A stretch of DNA of 64,000 nt from Butyrivibrio sp. MB2005 (GTDB lineage Bacteria; Bacillota; Clostridia; Lachnospirales; Lachnospiraceae): assembly GCF_000424285.1 (NCBI RefSeq), contig NZ_AUJP01000005.1, forward strand, positions 62,001 through 126,000, written 5' to 3'. The notes beneath the pieces were generated by a model, which worked only from the letters and a program-made list of their open reading frames with translations, made no database searches and had not been told where the DNA came from. Of this stretch, positions 42,304-51,898 are shown one piece after another. Each line of letters opens with the position of its first letter. The stretch's first letter is position 1. The position numbers were made by a program, and so were the translations under genes.

Positions 42304-43041
42304 TTAATTCTTATTCCTTTCATCTTCTGTTTTTCCTGACAGGAGCTCTAACTCTTCCTTAGTAAGCTCTCTGTAATCTCCCGGCTCTAGATCCTTATCA
42401 AGGTAAAGACCTCCCATTCTGATTCTCTTTAGGAAAACAACTTCATTTCCTATCGCAGTCAGCATTCTTTTTACCTGATGGAATCTACCTTCATGCAAAA
42501 TCAAATGAAGAATCTCTTGTCCATCTCTATCTTCAATAAAAGCTTTGGCAGGCATTGTAGGCTCTTCATCACCAATATCAAGGCCTCCTTCAAGTCTTTT
42601 AATATCATCCTCAGTAATCTTATCCCTGGTATGAACTTCATACTCCTTCTCCACGTGCTTTTTGGGAGAAAGCAGCATATGCGAAAGCTTACCGTCATTT
42701 GTTATAAGTAAAAAGCCTTCAGTATCCTTATCAAGCCTTCCAACGGGAGCAAGATCTTTATCATAACCTGTATCAATAAGGTCTATAACTGTTGTATCAT
42801 GATTATCTGTTGTTGCAGACACAACTCCCTGGGGCTTATTCAATTGATAATATCTGAATTTGGCATAACCTTCTGTGAGATTCTCATTATCAAATATTAT
42901 CTCATTTTCTTCAGGATTAACGGACATCTCAGGTCTTTTGGCAACAACGCCGTCTACCTTTACCATTCCGTTTTTTATGCATTCTTTAATTTGTTTTCTG
43001 GTTCCTATTCCGGAATCACTAAGAAATTTATCTAGTCTCAT
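42304..43041 (-). CDS. RsuA/RluB-family pseudouridine synthase
   Basis: 245 residues from ATG 43041: S4 domain (MRLDKFLSDSGIGTRKQI), catalytic Asp in PVGRLDKDTEGFLLITND, then GRFHQVKRM. Modifies rRNA. The ribosome site AAAGG overlaps the T-run of the terminator at 43063-43096, so it must be transcribed by read-through or a very close promoter. Confidence 0.93.
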   Translation of the reverse strand: MRLDKFLSDSGIGTRKQIKECIKNGMVKVDGVVAKRPEMSVNPEENEIIFDNENLTEGYAKFRYYQLNKPQGVVSATTDNHDTTVIDLIDTGYDKDLAPVGRLDKDTEGFLLITNDGKLSHMLLSPKKHVEKEYEVHTRDKITEDDIKRLEGGLDIGDEEPTMPAKAFIEDRDGQEILHLILHEGRFHQVKRMLTAIGNEVVFLKRIRMGGLYLDKDLEPGDYRELTKEELELLSGKTEDERNKN

Positions 43042-43055
43042 CAAAATACCTTTAA

Positions 43056-43095
43056 AAATCTATGAGCCGCCGTAATATCAAAATTACGGCAGCTC
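43056..43095 (-). terminator. Terminator after the coiled-coil gene
   Basis: GAGC-GCCGTAAT (43064-43076) pairs with ATTACGGC-GCTC (43083-43095), one mismatch, followed on minus by ATTTTTAAA. The next gene starts only 15 nt later. Confidence 0.7.
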
Positions 43096-43112
43096 AAATA
43101 AATCAAATAATA

Positions 43113-43766
43113 TTAAAGCAGATCGAGATTGAGGTCACCATCATCTATTGGAGGTATAGTACCTGTCTGAGGTGTAACCTCATTCACCTGCACGCCGGCT
43201 CCCTTAGAAACATTTACAGGTTCCACGCTGGGCGGAACAAGATCTGCTCTGTTAGACTTAATAGTCTCGCTATAGTTTGTAAGGGAACTAAGCAAAGCTG
43301 AATTAGTTCTGTTTGTAGTATCAATTGCAGAGTTGATGATCTTCTCCACATCTGCAAGGAGCTGATCTGTATAGGCAACTGCAGCTGCCTTCATCTGATT
43401 AGCTTCATCTGTAGATTTTGTAAGAATATCCTCTGCCTGCTTTGCAGCCTGATTGATAACCTGATTAGCCTGGGCGTAAGCCTGCTGCATAATCTCGTGC
43501 TCATTAATAAGCTCATTGGTCTGAGCTGTAGCTTTATCAATCAGATCTTTTGCCTTCTTTCTGGCATCATCCAGAATAGCTTCTTTATTGCTGATTATAG
43601 TCTGATATCTTTTGATCTCATCAGGAGTCTTGCTTCTGAGCTCGCGAAGAAGCTCGTCAATCTCCTCTTTATTAACTACAATATTGGTCTTGGACAGTGG
43701 CTGATACTTGCAGTTTTCAATGAAAGTTTCGATTTCGTCGATGCATTGTTCAATTCTGCTGCTCAT
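43113..43766 (-). CDS. Coiled-coil protein, DivIVA/ATPase-subunit-like
   Basis: 217 residues from ATG 43766 (GGGGGAAA upstream), overlapping coaD's end by 17 nt. A short conserved start (IEQCIDEIETFIENCKYQP) precedes a long Ala/Gln/Glu-rich coiled coil (about 60-165) and a Pro-rich acidic tail ending in DLNLDLL. Similar proteins next to coaD in Clostridia are named after vacuolar ATPase subunits or DivIVA only because of the coil. A structural role in cell shape or division is plausible but unproven. Confidence 0.75.
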   Translation of the reverse strand: MSSRIEQCIDEIETFIENCKYQPLSKTNIVVNKEEIDELLRELRSKTPDEIKRYQTIISNKEAILDDARKKAKDLIDKATAQTNELINEHEIMQQAYAQANQVINQAAKQAEDILTKSTDEANQMKAAAVAYTDQLLADVEKIINSAIDTTNRTNSALLSSLTNYSETIKSNRADLVPPSVEPVNVSKGAGVQVNEVTPQTGTIPPIDDGDLNLDLL

Positions 43767-44277
43767 TCTGATTTCCCCCATTATTGTTTTTGGCTTCATA
43801 GCCATATTTTCTATATACCATCTCTGCGACATCTGGTGTTACGCAGTGACTGATATCCCCATGAAAACTGGCAAATTCACGTACAGTAGAACTACTAAGA
43901 TAGGCGTACTCAAGACTTGTAGTAAGAAATACTGTATCAACCTCTCCATTGGAGAAGGTCTTGTTGGTCTGTGCTATCTGAAGCTCATACTCAAAATCAG
44001 TGATAGCACGAAGACCTCTGATAATAATCCGGATATTGTTCTCTCTACAATAATCGATAAGTAATCCTTCATAGGACTGAACTTCTACGTTATTTAGATC
44101 AGAAGTTGCCTCTTTAATCATCTTAACACGTTCATCTGCTGAAAACAACGGACTCTTAGCGGTGTTCACGCTTACCAGAACCACCATTCTATCGAACATT
44201 GCCGATGCTCTTTTGATGATATCAAGATGACCCAGTGTTATAGGATCAAAGCTGCCCGGATATACTGCTATTTTCAT
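43750..44277 (-). CDS. coaD: Phosphopantetheine adenylyltransferase
   Basis: 175 residues: YPGSFDPITLGHLDII with the HxGH-type site, and SLEYAYLSSSTVREFA near the C-terminus. Fourth step of coenzyme A synthesis. It begins 12 nt after the stop of the large secreted transglutaminase gene, an unusual neighbour. Confidence 0.96.
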   Translation of the reverse strand: MKIAVYPGSFDPITLGHLDIIKRASAMFDRMVVLVSVNTAKSPLFSADERVKMIKEATSDLNNVEVQSYEGLLIDYCRENNIRIIIRGLRAITDFEYELQIAQTNKTFSNGEVDTVFLTTSLEYAYLSSSTVREFASFHGDISHCVTPDVAEMVYRKYGYEAKNNNGGNQNEQQN

Positions 44278-44289
44278 TTACTAAACCTC

Positions 44290-46989
44290 TTAATTTACAA
44301 CAATCTTACACTTAGCTTTCTTTTTGCCGTCCTTGGTTGTAACGGTAATGGTGCATTTACCCTTCTTGTGAGCATAAACTACACCGTTTGCATCAACTGT
44401 TGCAACACTCTTCTTGCTGCTCTTATATGTTACAGCCTTATTATAAGCCTTTGCGGGCTTAATTTTTGCAGTAAGCTGGCCTGTCTGACCAACAGTAAGT
44501 ACCATCTTCTTGGTGTTAAGCTTAACTGACTTAACCTTAACAGGTGTTTTTACAGTTACCTTAACCTTAATCTTTACACCATTACTTGTCTTAATGGTGA
44601 TTGTGCACTTACCGTTTTTCTTACCCTTAACAACACCCTTCTTGCTTACAGAAGCGATGCTGCTGTTGCTTGATGAATACTTAAGCTTTCCGCTTGCACC
44701 TGTGGGCCATACCTGTGCATTAAGGTTTGCCTTGTAGCCTTTATATACAGTGAGCTTCTTGGTAGGAACTTCAATATCCTTAGCTTCGCCGCCAACAACT
44801 GTTACTCTGCATACAGCCTTCTTACCACCAACGCTTGATGTAGCAAAAATCTCACATACACCATAACCGATACCGTATACAGTACCGTTGGGATCAACAG
44901 TTGCTACAGCCATATCTGACGTGTTCCACTTAACCTGCTGAGGTGAACTTGCAGGTGTAACAGATGCTGTAAGTGAAAGTCTTCCGCCAACACCAATTGT
45001 GGCACTTGTCTGAGAAATATTTACTGCAGTTGCCTTTGTAGGTGAAGCATAATGTTTAGCATAGTCATAGTAATTAACCGGATAGATATTCATGAAATCA
45101 TTGGTTGCGTAATTTGCGTATCTCTGATGATAATTATCAAATCCGCAAGCAGTTCCTCTAAGGAACCAAACCCACTTATCAACTGATTTACCCTTATCAT
45201 AGGATGGCTCAGCTCCCCATGTTGAATCTACATAGTAGAAATAATCACCGATCTGAACGATGTTCCAACCGTGAGGACCTGCACTGCTTCCGGATCCACC
45301 AATACCTGCAACAAGTCTTGCATCAATTCCCATAGAGAGACATATTCTGTAGAAAAGAAGTGAATACCCTTCACATACAGTATGCTTGGAAATTGCAGCT
45401 GAGTGACATGAATAGCGATAATATGAATTATTGTACTTAGCGTCATTGTCACCATTGTAATCGTAGGTAACATTGTTTATAAGATAGTCATAAAGTTTTC
45501 TAACCTTATCATAATCAGATCCGCTGTTAAATCTCTTTACAAGCTGGTTTACGACGTTTGTGGTCTCCGCTTCCTGCGCTGCAGTCTGTGTATATGCAAA
45601 TCTGATTGTGTAAGTACCATAAGTTGTCTTATTGGCATAAGCTGTACCATTACCTACACCTGTTCCATAGTAAGCCCATCTTACATAGTCACCTTCGTTA
45701 GGCACACCAGTATGCTCAACGGCTACGTTAAGGATATTTGATAAAATAATATCCTTGTTGTACTTGCCGGGAAGCTTGAGGCTAAAGGTAATCATATCCT
45801 GTCTGTTCTTAATGGCAGCTCTTACAGCTTCACCCATTGTCTGGAAAGATGTGTGAACACCGGGATCTGTCATAAGAGTCTTGATATTCTCTGTGCAATC
45901 AATATCATTTGCAAGATAGCCGATTTCATCAGCATCTATTCTTCCATCGTAAACAGAGTTAACCTCTACTACAGGCTCAGATATATCAAAGTTAAGAACA
46001 ACTGCAACATCATATACAGAGAAGCTCTCTGCATCATATGTAACAACAGTATCCTCTTCTTTGCCGTTAACAGTAAGCTCAGTATTTGCTTCTACTTCAC
46101 TTACCTGTTCTTCATCATCAATATGGAATACCTGAATTGAAGTATCCTGATCTTCGTTTTTCTCGGCAAGATCGTCGTTAAGAGTGATCTCAACAGCCAC
46201 ATTGCCGTTAGGCTCGATCTCAACGCCCTCATACCAAAGGCTGATATCAAAGGATGCAGAATCATATACTACTGCATTTTCAGGAAGTGTATCATTTACA
46301 AGCTCGTCGGTATCCTTAGCATCATTGCCCTTAAGCTTTTCAATTTTTACTTCTGTTCCTGCAGGAACAACATCCTTTTCAGCTGAAATTTTGAAGTTAT
46401 AGCCTTCAAAATCTGTGGAGAACTCAAATGCTTCAGATGCTTCATCTGTAGCAACATCTTTTGAAGTCTCAGCAGTAGCATCATCTGAAACAGCTATTGC
46501 AGCATCATTTGATGCCTCACTATCAGCTTCGTCAGTAGCTTCAGTATCAGAACTGTCAGCTGCATCTGTAGCCTCAGTATCTGATGAATCTGTTGAATCA
46601 CTGGTTTTCTCAGTTCCATCCTCTGTAACATCGGCTATAGAGCCTTCGCCTGAAGCATCAGAAGCATCGCTTCCCTCAGTCTCAGATTTCTCAGAACCTG
46701 TTTCAGCGCTGTCTGAACCTTCTGAACCGGCTTCGCCTGAACTCTCGCCGTCAGCTTCTTTTGAAGCACCTTCTTCAGAGCTTTCAGTCTCTGATTCTGA
46801 GCTTTCTTCGCCTGCCATTTCTGAACTTTCTTCAGAGCTGTTTGCTTCAGTCTCATCTGAAACAAGATTGATGCTCTCATCATCTACACTTGCAGCCTTT
46901 ACAGAATCTGCAGAAGTTACCATTGTGTTTCCGGCAAGAGCTAAAGCAAGGGCTAAAGCCAGGCCTTTGTTTAATTTACTTCTCTTCAT
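44290..46989 (-). CDS. Secreted transglutaminase-like protein with three Ig-like domains
   Basis: 899 residues. Signal peptide (to about 32), then a 170-residue Ser/Glu/Asp/Thr/Ala low-complexity linker, a beta-rich part (about 205-340), a transglutaminase-like domain (about 470-600) with Cys in HTVCEGYS, His in GPHGWN and Asp in YYVDSTWG, and three C-terminal bacterial Ig-like (Big_2) domains (about 650-730, 735-815, 818-899). No sortase motif. Such domains act as cysteine proteases or crosslinkers outside the cell; the target is unknown. It sits between rsmD and coaD, genes that are normally adjacent. Confidence 0.9.
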   Translation of the reverse strand: MKRSKLNKGLALALALALAGNTMVTSADSVKAASVDDESINLVSDETEANSSEESSEMAGEESSESETESSEEGASKEADGESSGEAGSEGSDSAETGSEKSETEGSDASDASGEGSIADVTEDGTEKTSDSTDSSDTEATDAADSSDTEATDEADSEASNDAAIAVSDDATAETSKDVATDEASEAFEFSTDFEGYNFKISAEKDVVPAGTEVKIEKLKGNDAKDTDELVNDTLPENAVVYDSASFDISLWYEGVEIEPNGNVAVEITLNDDLAEKNEDQDTSIQVFHIDDEEQVSEVEANTELTVNGKEEDTVVTYDAESFSVYDVAVVLNFDISEPVVEVNSVYDGRIDADEIGYLANDIDCTENIKTLMTDPGVHTSFQTMGEAVRAAIKNRQDMITFSLKLPGKYNKDIILSNILNVAVEHTGVPNEGDYVRWAYYGTGVGNGTAYANKTTYGTYTIRFAYTQTAAQEAETTNVVNQLVKRFNSGSDYDKVRKLYDYLINNVTYDYNGDNDAKYNNSYYRYSCHSAAISKHTVCEGYSLLFYRICLSMGIDARLVAGIGGSGSSAGPHGWNIVQIGDYFYYVDSTWGAEPSYDKGKSVDKWVWFLRGTACGFDNYHQRYANYATNDFMNIYPVNYYDYAKHYASPTKATAVNISQTSATIGVGGRLSLTASVTPASSPQQVKWNTSDMAVATVDPNGTVYGIGYGVCEIFATSSVGGKKAVCRVTVVGGEAKDIEVPTKKLTVYKGYKANLNAQVWPTGASGKLKYSSSNSSIASVSKKGVVKGKKNGKCTITIKTSNGVKIKVKVTVKTPVKVKSVKLNTKKMVLTVGQTGQLTAKIKPAKAYNKAVTYKSSKKSVATVDANGVVYAHKKGKCTITVTTKDGKKKAKCKIVVN

Positions 46990-47038
46990 AAAACCTCAAA
47001 AAACTCCTTTTCCAATAATTCCCCCCTTCATAAAGAAA

Positions 47039-47593
47039 TTATTTAGAACATTTACGCAGAAAAACATGCTGGTTTGACTTGTAGCGTTTTTCTCTCGTAA
47101 TCTCAAATCCCTGATCCTCAAACACTGACAAATCCATATCTAAATTGCACTCAGCAATAATCATCGTATATTCAGTGACATACGGTAATTTTGCCAACAG
47201 TGCAAATGTTCTCTCATAAAGTCCGCCTTCATAGGGAGGATCGATAAAAATAATATCAACCTCTTCCTCACGGACATTTTTAAGCCCCACCAGAACATCC
47301 TGCTTAAGAACAGTTGCCTTTTCCTCGAACTTCGTAGTCTGGATATTCTGATTGATGCATTTTACTGCCTTTATATTGTTTTCGATAAAATAGGCTCTTT
47401 TGGCACCTCTTGATAAAGCTTCAATACCAATTCCGCCGCTTCCTGCGAAAACATCGATAAACACAGCCCCGGGAACATCATTTTGAATGATGTTGAATAA
47501 AGTCTCCTTTATTCTGTCCTGGGTGGGTCTTGTGTCATTACCTTCAGGTGTAACAAGCTTAAGGCGTCTGGCCTCTCCTGCAATTACTCGCAT
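47039..47593 (-). CDS. rsmD: 16S rRNA (guanine966-N2)-methyltransferase RsmD
   Basis: 184 residues: MRVIAGEARRLKL start, SAM-binding DVFAGSGGIGIEALSRGA and catalytic DPPYEGG. GAGGT precedes the ATG. Located 50 nt upstream of the transglutaminase gene and 10 nt after the topoisomerase subunit A stop. Confidence 0.95.
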   Translation of the reverse strand: MRVIAGEARRLKLVTPEGNDTRPTQDRIKETLFNIIQNDVPGAVFIDVFAGSGGIGIEALSRGAKRAYFIENNIKAVKCINQNIQTTKFEEKATVLKQDVLVGLKNVREEEVDIIFIDPPYEGGLYERTFALLAKLPYVTEYTMIIAECNLDMDLSVFEDQGFEITREKRYKSNQHVFLRKCSK

Positions 47594-47602
47594 AAATACC
47601 TC

Positions 47603-49840
47603 TTAAATTCTAATCTTTGTACCTTTAGTATCACGATTTGCTATCTTAAGGTGATCGAGATTCAGATTCTTGCCGTTGTGCTCAATGGCTTTTTCCTCTG
47701 TCTCACCAAGATAATAAACATCTCTGATGGTGTCCTTTCCTGTAAGTCTCATTCCGCGAACACCCACAGCGCCCTTCTTTTTCTCAGGTACATCCTCTGT
47801 CTTAAACCTTAAGAAGAAACCGTTCTCAGATTGAAGCACAACTGTGCTCACATCATGAATAGAATGAACGCTTACAACCTCATCACCATCATTAAGCTTA
47901 GTAGCTGCAACCGAACGTCTTGTAACATCAAATTCGCCGCCGTCTACAACCTTCATATTTGCCTGCTTTGTAACAAACATAATTCTGTAAAGGTTAAGCT
48001 CTGACTGGCTTGCAACGTTTATTATCTGATCCTTGGTGGTATCAAAATCGCTGACATTATCGATGGGCACACCCTTATCTCTCATCTTGCCCTGTGGAAG
48101 ATCCATGGCTTTGATTGTGTGGAGATTACCATTTGCGGTAAACACACAGATTTTACCTGTGTTCTTCATAACAAAGGAATACTTAAAGTCATTCTTTATG
48201 GTCTCAAGATTCTTATCGTAGGTAGTAACATCGATAGTCTTGGCATATCCAAATCTGTCCATAAGGAAAGCAACGTCGATTTCTTCGATGGGCTTTTCTT
48301 CGTAAACAGCATCTTCTACATTATCAATTACGGTCTTTCTCTTAACAGCATATTGTTTCCTTATCTCTGTAAGTTCATTCTGGATAACAAGAGACATGGA
48401 CTCATGATCCTCAAGTATATCCTCGTAGCGATAGATCTTGGCGATGGTATCTTCATGCTCTTTTACAAGGGCATCAAGTTCAAGGCCAATGAGTTTATAT
48501 AATCTCATCTCCATGATGGCTTCAGCCTGTCTCTCAGTAAAAAGAAGCTGAGCAGCCATAGCTTTGGAGGCTTCGCTCTTAAATCTGATTCCGTCGGTAT
48601 TACCGTTAACAAGACAATCCTTAGCCATAGCCCTGTCTTTGGAACCCCTCAGAATCTCGATTACAATATCAATTACATTGCAGGCCTTGATGAGACCTTC
48701 CTGAATCTCCTTCTTTTCCTGCTCTTTTTTAAGTAATGTAGTGTATTTACGTCTTGCAGTCTCAAACTGGAAATCCACAACAGATCTCATGATGGCTGTA
48801 AGAGACATGGTCTCAGGTCTGCCATCACAGATAGCAAGCATGTTTACACCAAAGGTATCTTCAAGCTTGGTCTTCTTGTAAAGAAGATTTGTAAAGTTCT
48901 CTACATCCGTATCCTTCTTAAGCTCGATTACAATTCTGATACCTTCTTTTGAGGACTGGTTGGAAATATCAACAATATCATTTGTGATCTTCTTCTCAGC
49001 CAGCTCTGCCACATCTGAAAGGAACTTACCTATTCCTGCTCCGATCATGGTATAAGGAATTTCAGTTATAACAAGATTGATGTGTCCTGCTTTTCCCTTC
49101 TCAACAGAAACAGCGCCTCTTATGCGGATCTTACCCTGGCCTGTCTCGTAGATTGATCTGAGGTCATCTTTATTGATAACAATGCCGCCTGTCGGGAAAT
49201 CAGGCCCCTTAATGTACTTCATCAGCTGCTTGGTAGTCATCTCGGGATTCTGCATATATGCGATCTCTGCATCAATGACTTCGCCGATATTGTGAGGTGG
49301 TGTGCTTGTAGCCATACCTACAGCGATACCCTCAGATCCGTTTATAAGGAAATTAGGTATTTTAACAGGTAAAACTGTGGGCTCACGTTCTGTCTCATCA
49401 AAGTTTGGAACAAAGTCCACAACATCTTTATCAAGATCAGCAAGGAAATTCTCCTGTGTGATCCTGGCAAGTCTTGCCTCTGTATAACGCATTGCAGCTG
49501 CGCCGTCGCCTTCGATATTGCCGAAATTACCGTGGCCGTCTACAAGCGGTACTGATTTCTTGAAATCCTGGGTCATTACAACCAGTGAATCGTAAATAGA
49601 GCTATCACCGTGAGGATGATATTTACCCATGGTATCACCGACTATACGGGCACTCTTACGATAAGGTCTGTCATATCTGATACCCAGCTCATACATATCA
49701 TAGAGAGCTCTTCTCTGAACGGGCTTAAGGCCGTCCCTGATGTCGGGAAGCGCTCTTGCTACTATAACGCTCATGGCATAATCAATATATGATTTTTGCA
49801 TTATCTCCGAATATTCGGAGCGAATTAATTTCTCTTCCAT
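47603..49840 (-). CDS. parC: Type II topoisomerase subunit A, topoisomerase IV-like
   Basis: About 745 residues from ATG 49840 (GAGG 5 nt upstream; the ATG at 49879 has no ribosome site and lies in a hairpin). Winged-helix DNA gate with [10 protein letters not shown] and the active Tyr in AMRYTEARL. The C-terminal beta-pinwheel lacks a clear GyrA box (QRRGGKG type), which favours topoisomerase IV (decatenation) over gyrase. Paired with a GyrB/ParE-type gene 85 nt upstream. The quinolone region carries the susceptible-type Ser and Asp. Confidence 0.85.
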   Translation of the reverse strand: MEEKLIRSEYSEIMQKSYIDYAMSVIVARALPDIRDGLKPVQRRALYDMYELGIRYDRPYRKSARIVGDTMGKYHPHGDSSIYDSLVVMTQDFKKSVPLVDGHGNFGNIEGDGAAAMRYTEARLARITQENFLADLDKDVVDFVPNFDETEREPTVLPVKIPNFLINGSEGIAVGMATSTPPHNIGEVIDAEIAYMQNPEMTTKQLMKYIKGPDFPTGGIVINKDDLRSIYETGQGKIRIRGAVSVEKGKAGHINLVITEIPYTMIGAGIGKFLSDVAELAEKKITNDIVDISNQSSKEGIRIVIELKKDTDVENFTNLLYKKTKLEDTFGVNMLAICDGRPETMSLTAIMRSVVDFQFETARRKYTTLLKKEQEKKEIQEGLIKACNVIDIVIEILRGSKDRAMAKDCLVNGNTDGIRFKSEASKAMAAQLLFTERQAEAIMEMRLYKLIGLELDALVKEHEDTIAKIYRYEDILEDHESMSLVIQNELTEIRKQYAVKRKTVIDNVEDAVYEEKPIEEIDVAFLMDRFGYAKTIDVTTYDKNLETIKNDFKYSFVMKNTGKICVFTANGNLHTIKAMDLPQGKMRDKGVPIDNVSDFDTTKDQIINVASQSELNLYRIMFVTKQANMKVVDGGEFDVTRRSVAATKLNDGDEVVSVHSIHDVSTVVLQSENGFFLRFKTEDVPEKKKGAVGVRGMRLTGKDTIRDVYYLGETEEKAIEHNGKNLNLDHLKIANRDTKGTKIRI

Positions 49841-49869
49841 TACTACCTCATCCGTCAGCTGCGCTGACA

Positions 49870-49896
49870 CCTTCTTCATATTTTGGAAGAAGGTTA
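49870..49896 (-). other. Hairpin in the parE-parC intergenic leader
   Basis: ACCTTCTTC and GAAGAAGGT pair over 9 bp, enclosing the upstream in-frame ATG 49879. A second palindrome GTCAGCTGCGCTGAC follows at about 49854-49868. No T-run, so a stability or translation-control structure, not a terminator. Confidence 0.45.
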
Positions 49897-49925
49897 TTAA
49901 ATATTTTCAGCTTATACGCGATATT

Positions 49926-51848
49926 TTATACATCAAGTTCAGCATCTGTAGCGTGCTGATGAATGAATTCTCTTCTGGGCGGAACTTCGTTGCCCATAAG
50001 AAGCTCTGTCATGTGTGAAGCCATCTTGGCATCCTCAATCTCCACTAGACGCATCATTCTGTTCTCGGGATCAAGTGTGGTCTCCCACAATTGCTGAGGA
50101 TCCATCTCACCAAGACCCTTATATCTCTGAAGAGTGAAAGGTCCTTTGTGAGTCTTACGATATTTTTCAAGGGCAGCATCATCATAGAGATACTCTTCCT
50201 TGCCCCTTGAAGGCATCGCCTTATAAAGAGGAGGCATAGCTATATAAACATGACCCTCAAAAATCAGCTCAGGCATAAATCTATAGAATAATGTCAAAAG
50301 CAGTGTTGCGATATGTGCACCGTCAACGTCCGCATCGGACATGATTACAATCTTGTCGTAGCGAAGCTTACTGATATCAAAGTCATTACCATATCCCTCT
50401 GAAAATCCGCATCCAAAGGCGTTGATCATGGTCTTGATCTCAGCGTTTGCAAGGATTTTATCTATGCTGGCCTTCTCAACGTTAAGGATTTTACCTCTTA
50501 TGGGAAGAATAGCCTGGAATTCACGGTTTCTTGCCATCTTGGCACTACCACCCGCAGAATCTCCCTCTACGATGAAAATCTCACATTTTGAAGCATCCTT
50601 ACTGATGCAGTTTGCAAGCTTACCATTGGAATCAAAGGAGTACTTCTGCTTGGTAAGAAGATTGGTCTTAGCCTTCTCCTCAGTCTTTCGGATCTTTGCA
50701 GCCTTCTCAGCACAGCCGATGATTGATTTAAGGACTTCAAGATTTCTGTCAAAATATCTTGAAACCTCATCACCTGTAATCTGTGATACAACCTTGGCTG
50801 CATCCTGGTTATCAAGCTTGGTCTTGGTCTGTCCTTCAAATCTGGGATCCGGATGCTTGATACTTACAACAGCAGTCATACCGTTACGTACATCTGCTCC
50901 TGTGAAGTTGTTATCCTTTTCCTTAAGAGTACCGATGCCACGTGCATACTGATTGATGACATTGGTAAACATGGTTTTAAAGCCGGTGAGGTGTGTTCCA
51001 CCTTCGGCATTATAGATGTTATTACAAAATCCAAGAACATTTTCATGGAATTCGTTGACGTACTGGAATGCCACATCAACAGAGACGCCGTCCATCTCGC
51101 CGCTAAAGAAAATAACGTCTGTGACAGCTTCTTTTGATTTATTCATATCACGAATGAAACCGGTGATGCCTTCTGGCTCGTGGAATTCAATATATTCCTC
51201 TGTACCCGGTCTGTCGTCGATATAGATGATTGTAAGCTCCGGATTAAGATAGGCAGTCTCATGGAGACGTGACTTAATATCCTCCTCACGGAATCTGGTT
51301 TTTTCGAAAATCTCAGGATCAGGTAAAAATGAAATGGTGGTTCCATGTTCTCTGGTCTTACCAACGGGTTCAAGAAGTCCGTTTTTAAGCTCAACAGTGG
51401 GAACACCTCTTTCATATGCATCCTCATAGATATAGCCGTCAGTTTTAATCTGAACTTTCAGCCATGTGGAAAGTGCGTTAACAACGGATGAACCTACACC
51501 GTGAAGACCACCACTGGTCTTATAGGCAGCATTATCAAACTTACCGCCTGCATGGAGCATAGTCAGAACCACTCGCTCTGCTGTCACTCCCTTGGCATGC
51601 ATACCTACAGGAATACCGCGACCGTTATCCTCTACGCTCGCGCTTCCGTCCTCATGAAGTGTTACAGTGATCTGACTGCAATGTCCTGCAAGATGTTCAT
51701 CCACTGCGTTGTCTACAATTTCATAGACAAGGTGATTGAGACCTCTTGTGGAAACACTTCCGATATACATTCCGGGTCTCATTCTAACCGCTTCGAGACC
51801 CTCCAAAACTGTAATGCTCGACGCATCATAGTTGTTACTTATTGCCAT
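49926..51848 (-). CDS. parE: Type II topoisomerase subunit B (ParE/GyrB)
   Basis: 640 residues: GHKL ATPase domain (EIVDNAVDEHLAG, DNGRGIPVG, GGLHGVGSSVVNAL), transducer, and TOPRIM with EGDSAGGSAK and MSDADVDGAHI, then RYKGLGEMDPQQLWETT. Supplies ATP-driven strand passage together with the A subunit encoded next. ParE versus GyrB cannot be settled without alignment; the partner's lack of a GyrA box decides for topoisomerase IV. Confidence 0.85.
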   Translation of the reverse strand: MAISNNYDASSITVLEGLEAVRMRPGMYIGSVSTRGLNHLVYEIVDNAVDEHLAGHCSQITVTLHEDGSASVEDNGRGIPVGMHAKGVTAERVVLTMLHAGGKFDNAAYKTSGGLHGVGSSVVNALSTWLKVQIKTDGYIYEDAYERGVPTVELKNGLLEPVGKTREHGTTISFLPDPEIFEKTRFREEDIKSRLHETAYLNPELTIIYIDDRPGTEEYIEFHEPEGITGFIRDMNKSKEAVTDVIFFSGEMDGVSVDVAFQYVNEFHENVLGFCNNIYNAEGGTHLTGFKTMFTNVINQYARGIGTLKEKDNNFTGADVRNGMTAVVSIKHPDPRFEGQTKTKLDNQDAAKVVSQITGDEVSRYFDRNLEVLKSIIGCAEKAAKIRKTEEKAKTNLLTKQKYSFDSNGKLANCISKDASKCEIFIVEGDSAGGSAKMARNREFQAILPIRGKILNVEKASIDKILANAEIKTMINAFGCGFSEGYGNDFDISKLRYDKIVIMSDADVDGAHIATLLLTLFYRFMPELIFEGHVYIAMPPLYKAMPSRGKEEYLYDDAALEKYRKTHKGPFTLQRYKGLGEMDPQQLWETTLDPENRMMRLVEIEDAKMASHMTELLMGNEVPPRREFIHQHATDAELDV

Positions 51849-51898
51849 AAAAATTACCCAACCTTAAAACTTTTTCCTCTGTATCAGAAACAATCTGA

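Noticed and set aside
46415-47077. 220-residue Ser/Ala/Val-rich plus-strand ORF
   Set aside because: Mirror of the repetitive acidic linker of the transglutaminase; low-complexity codons avoid stops on both strands.
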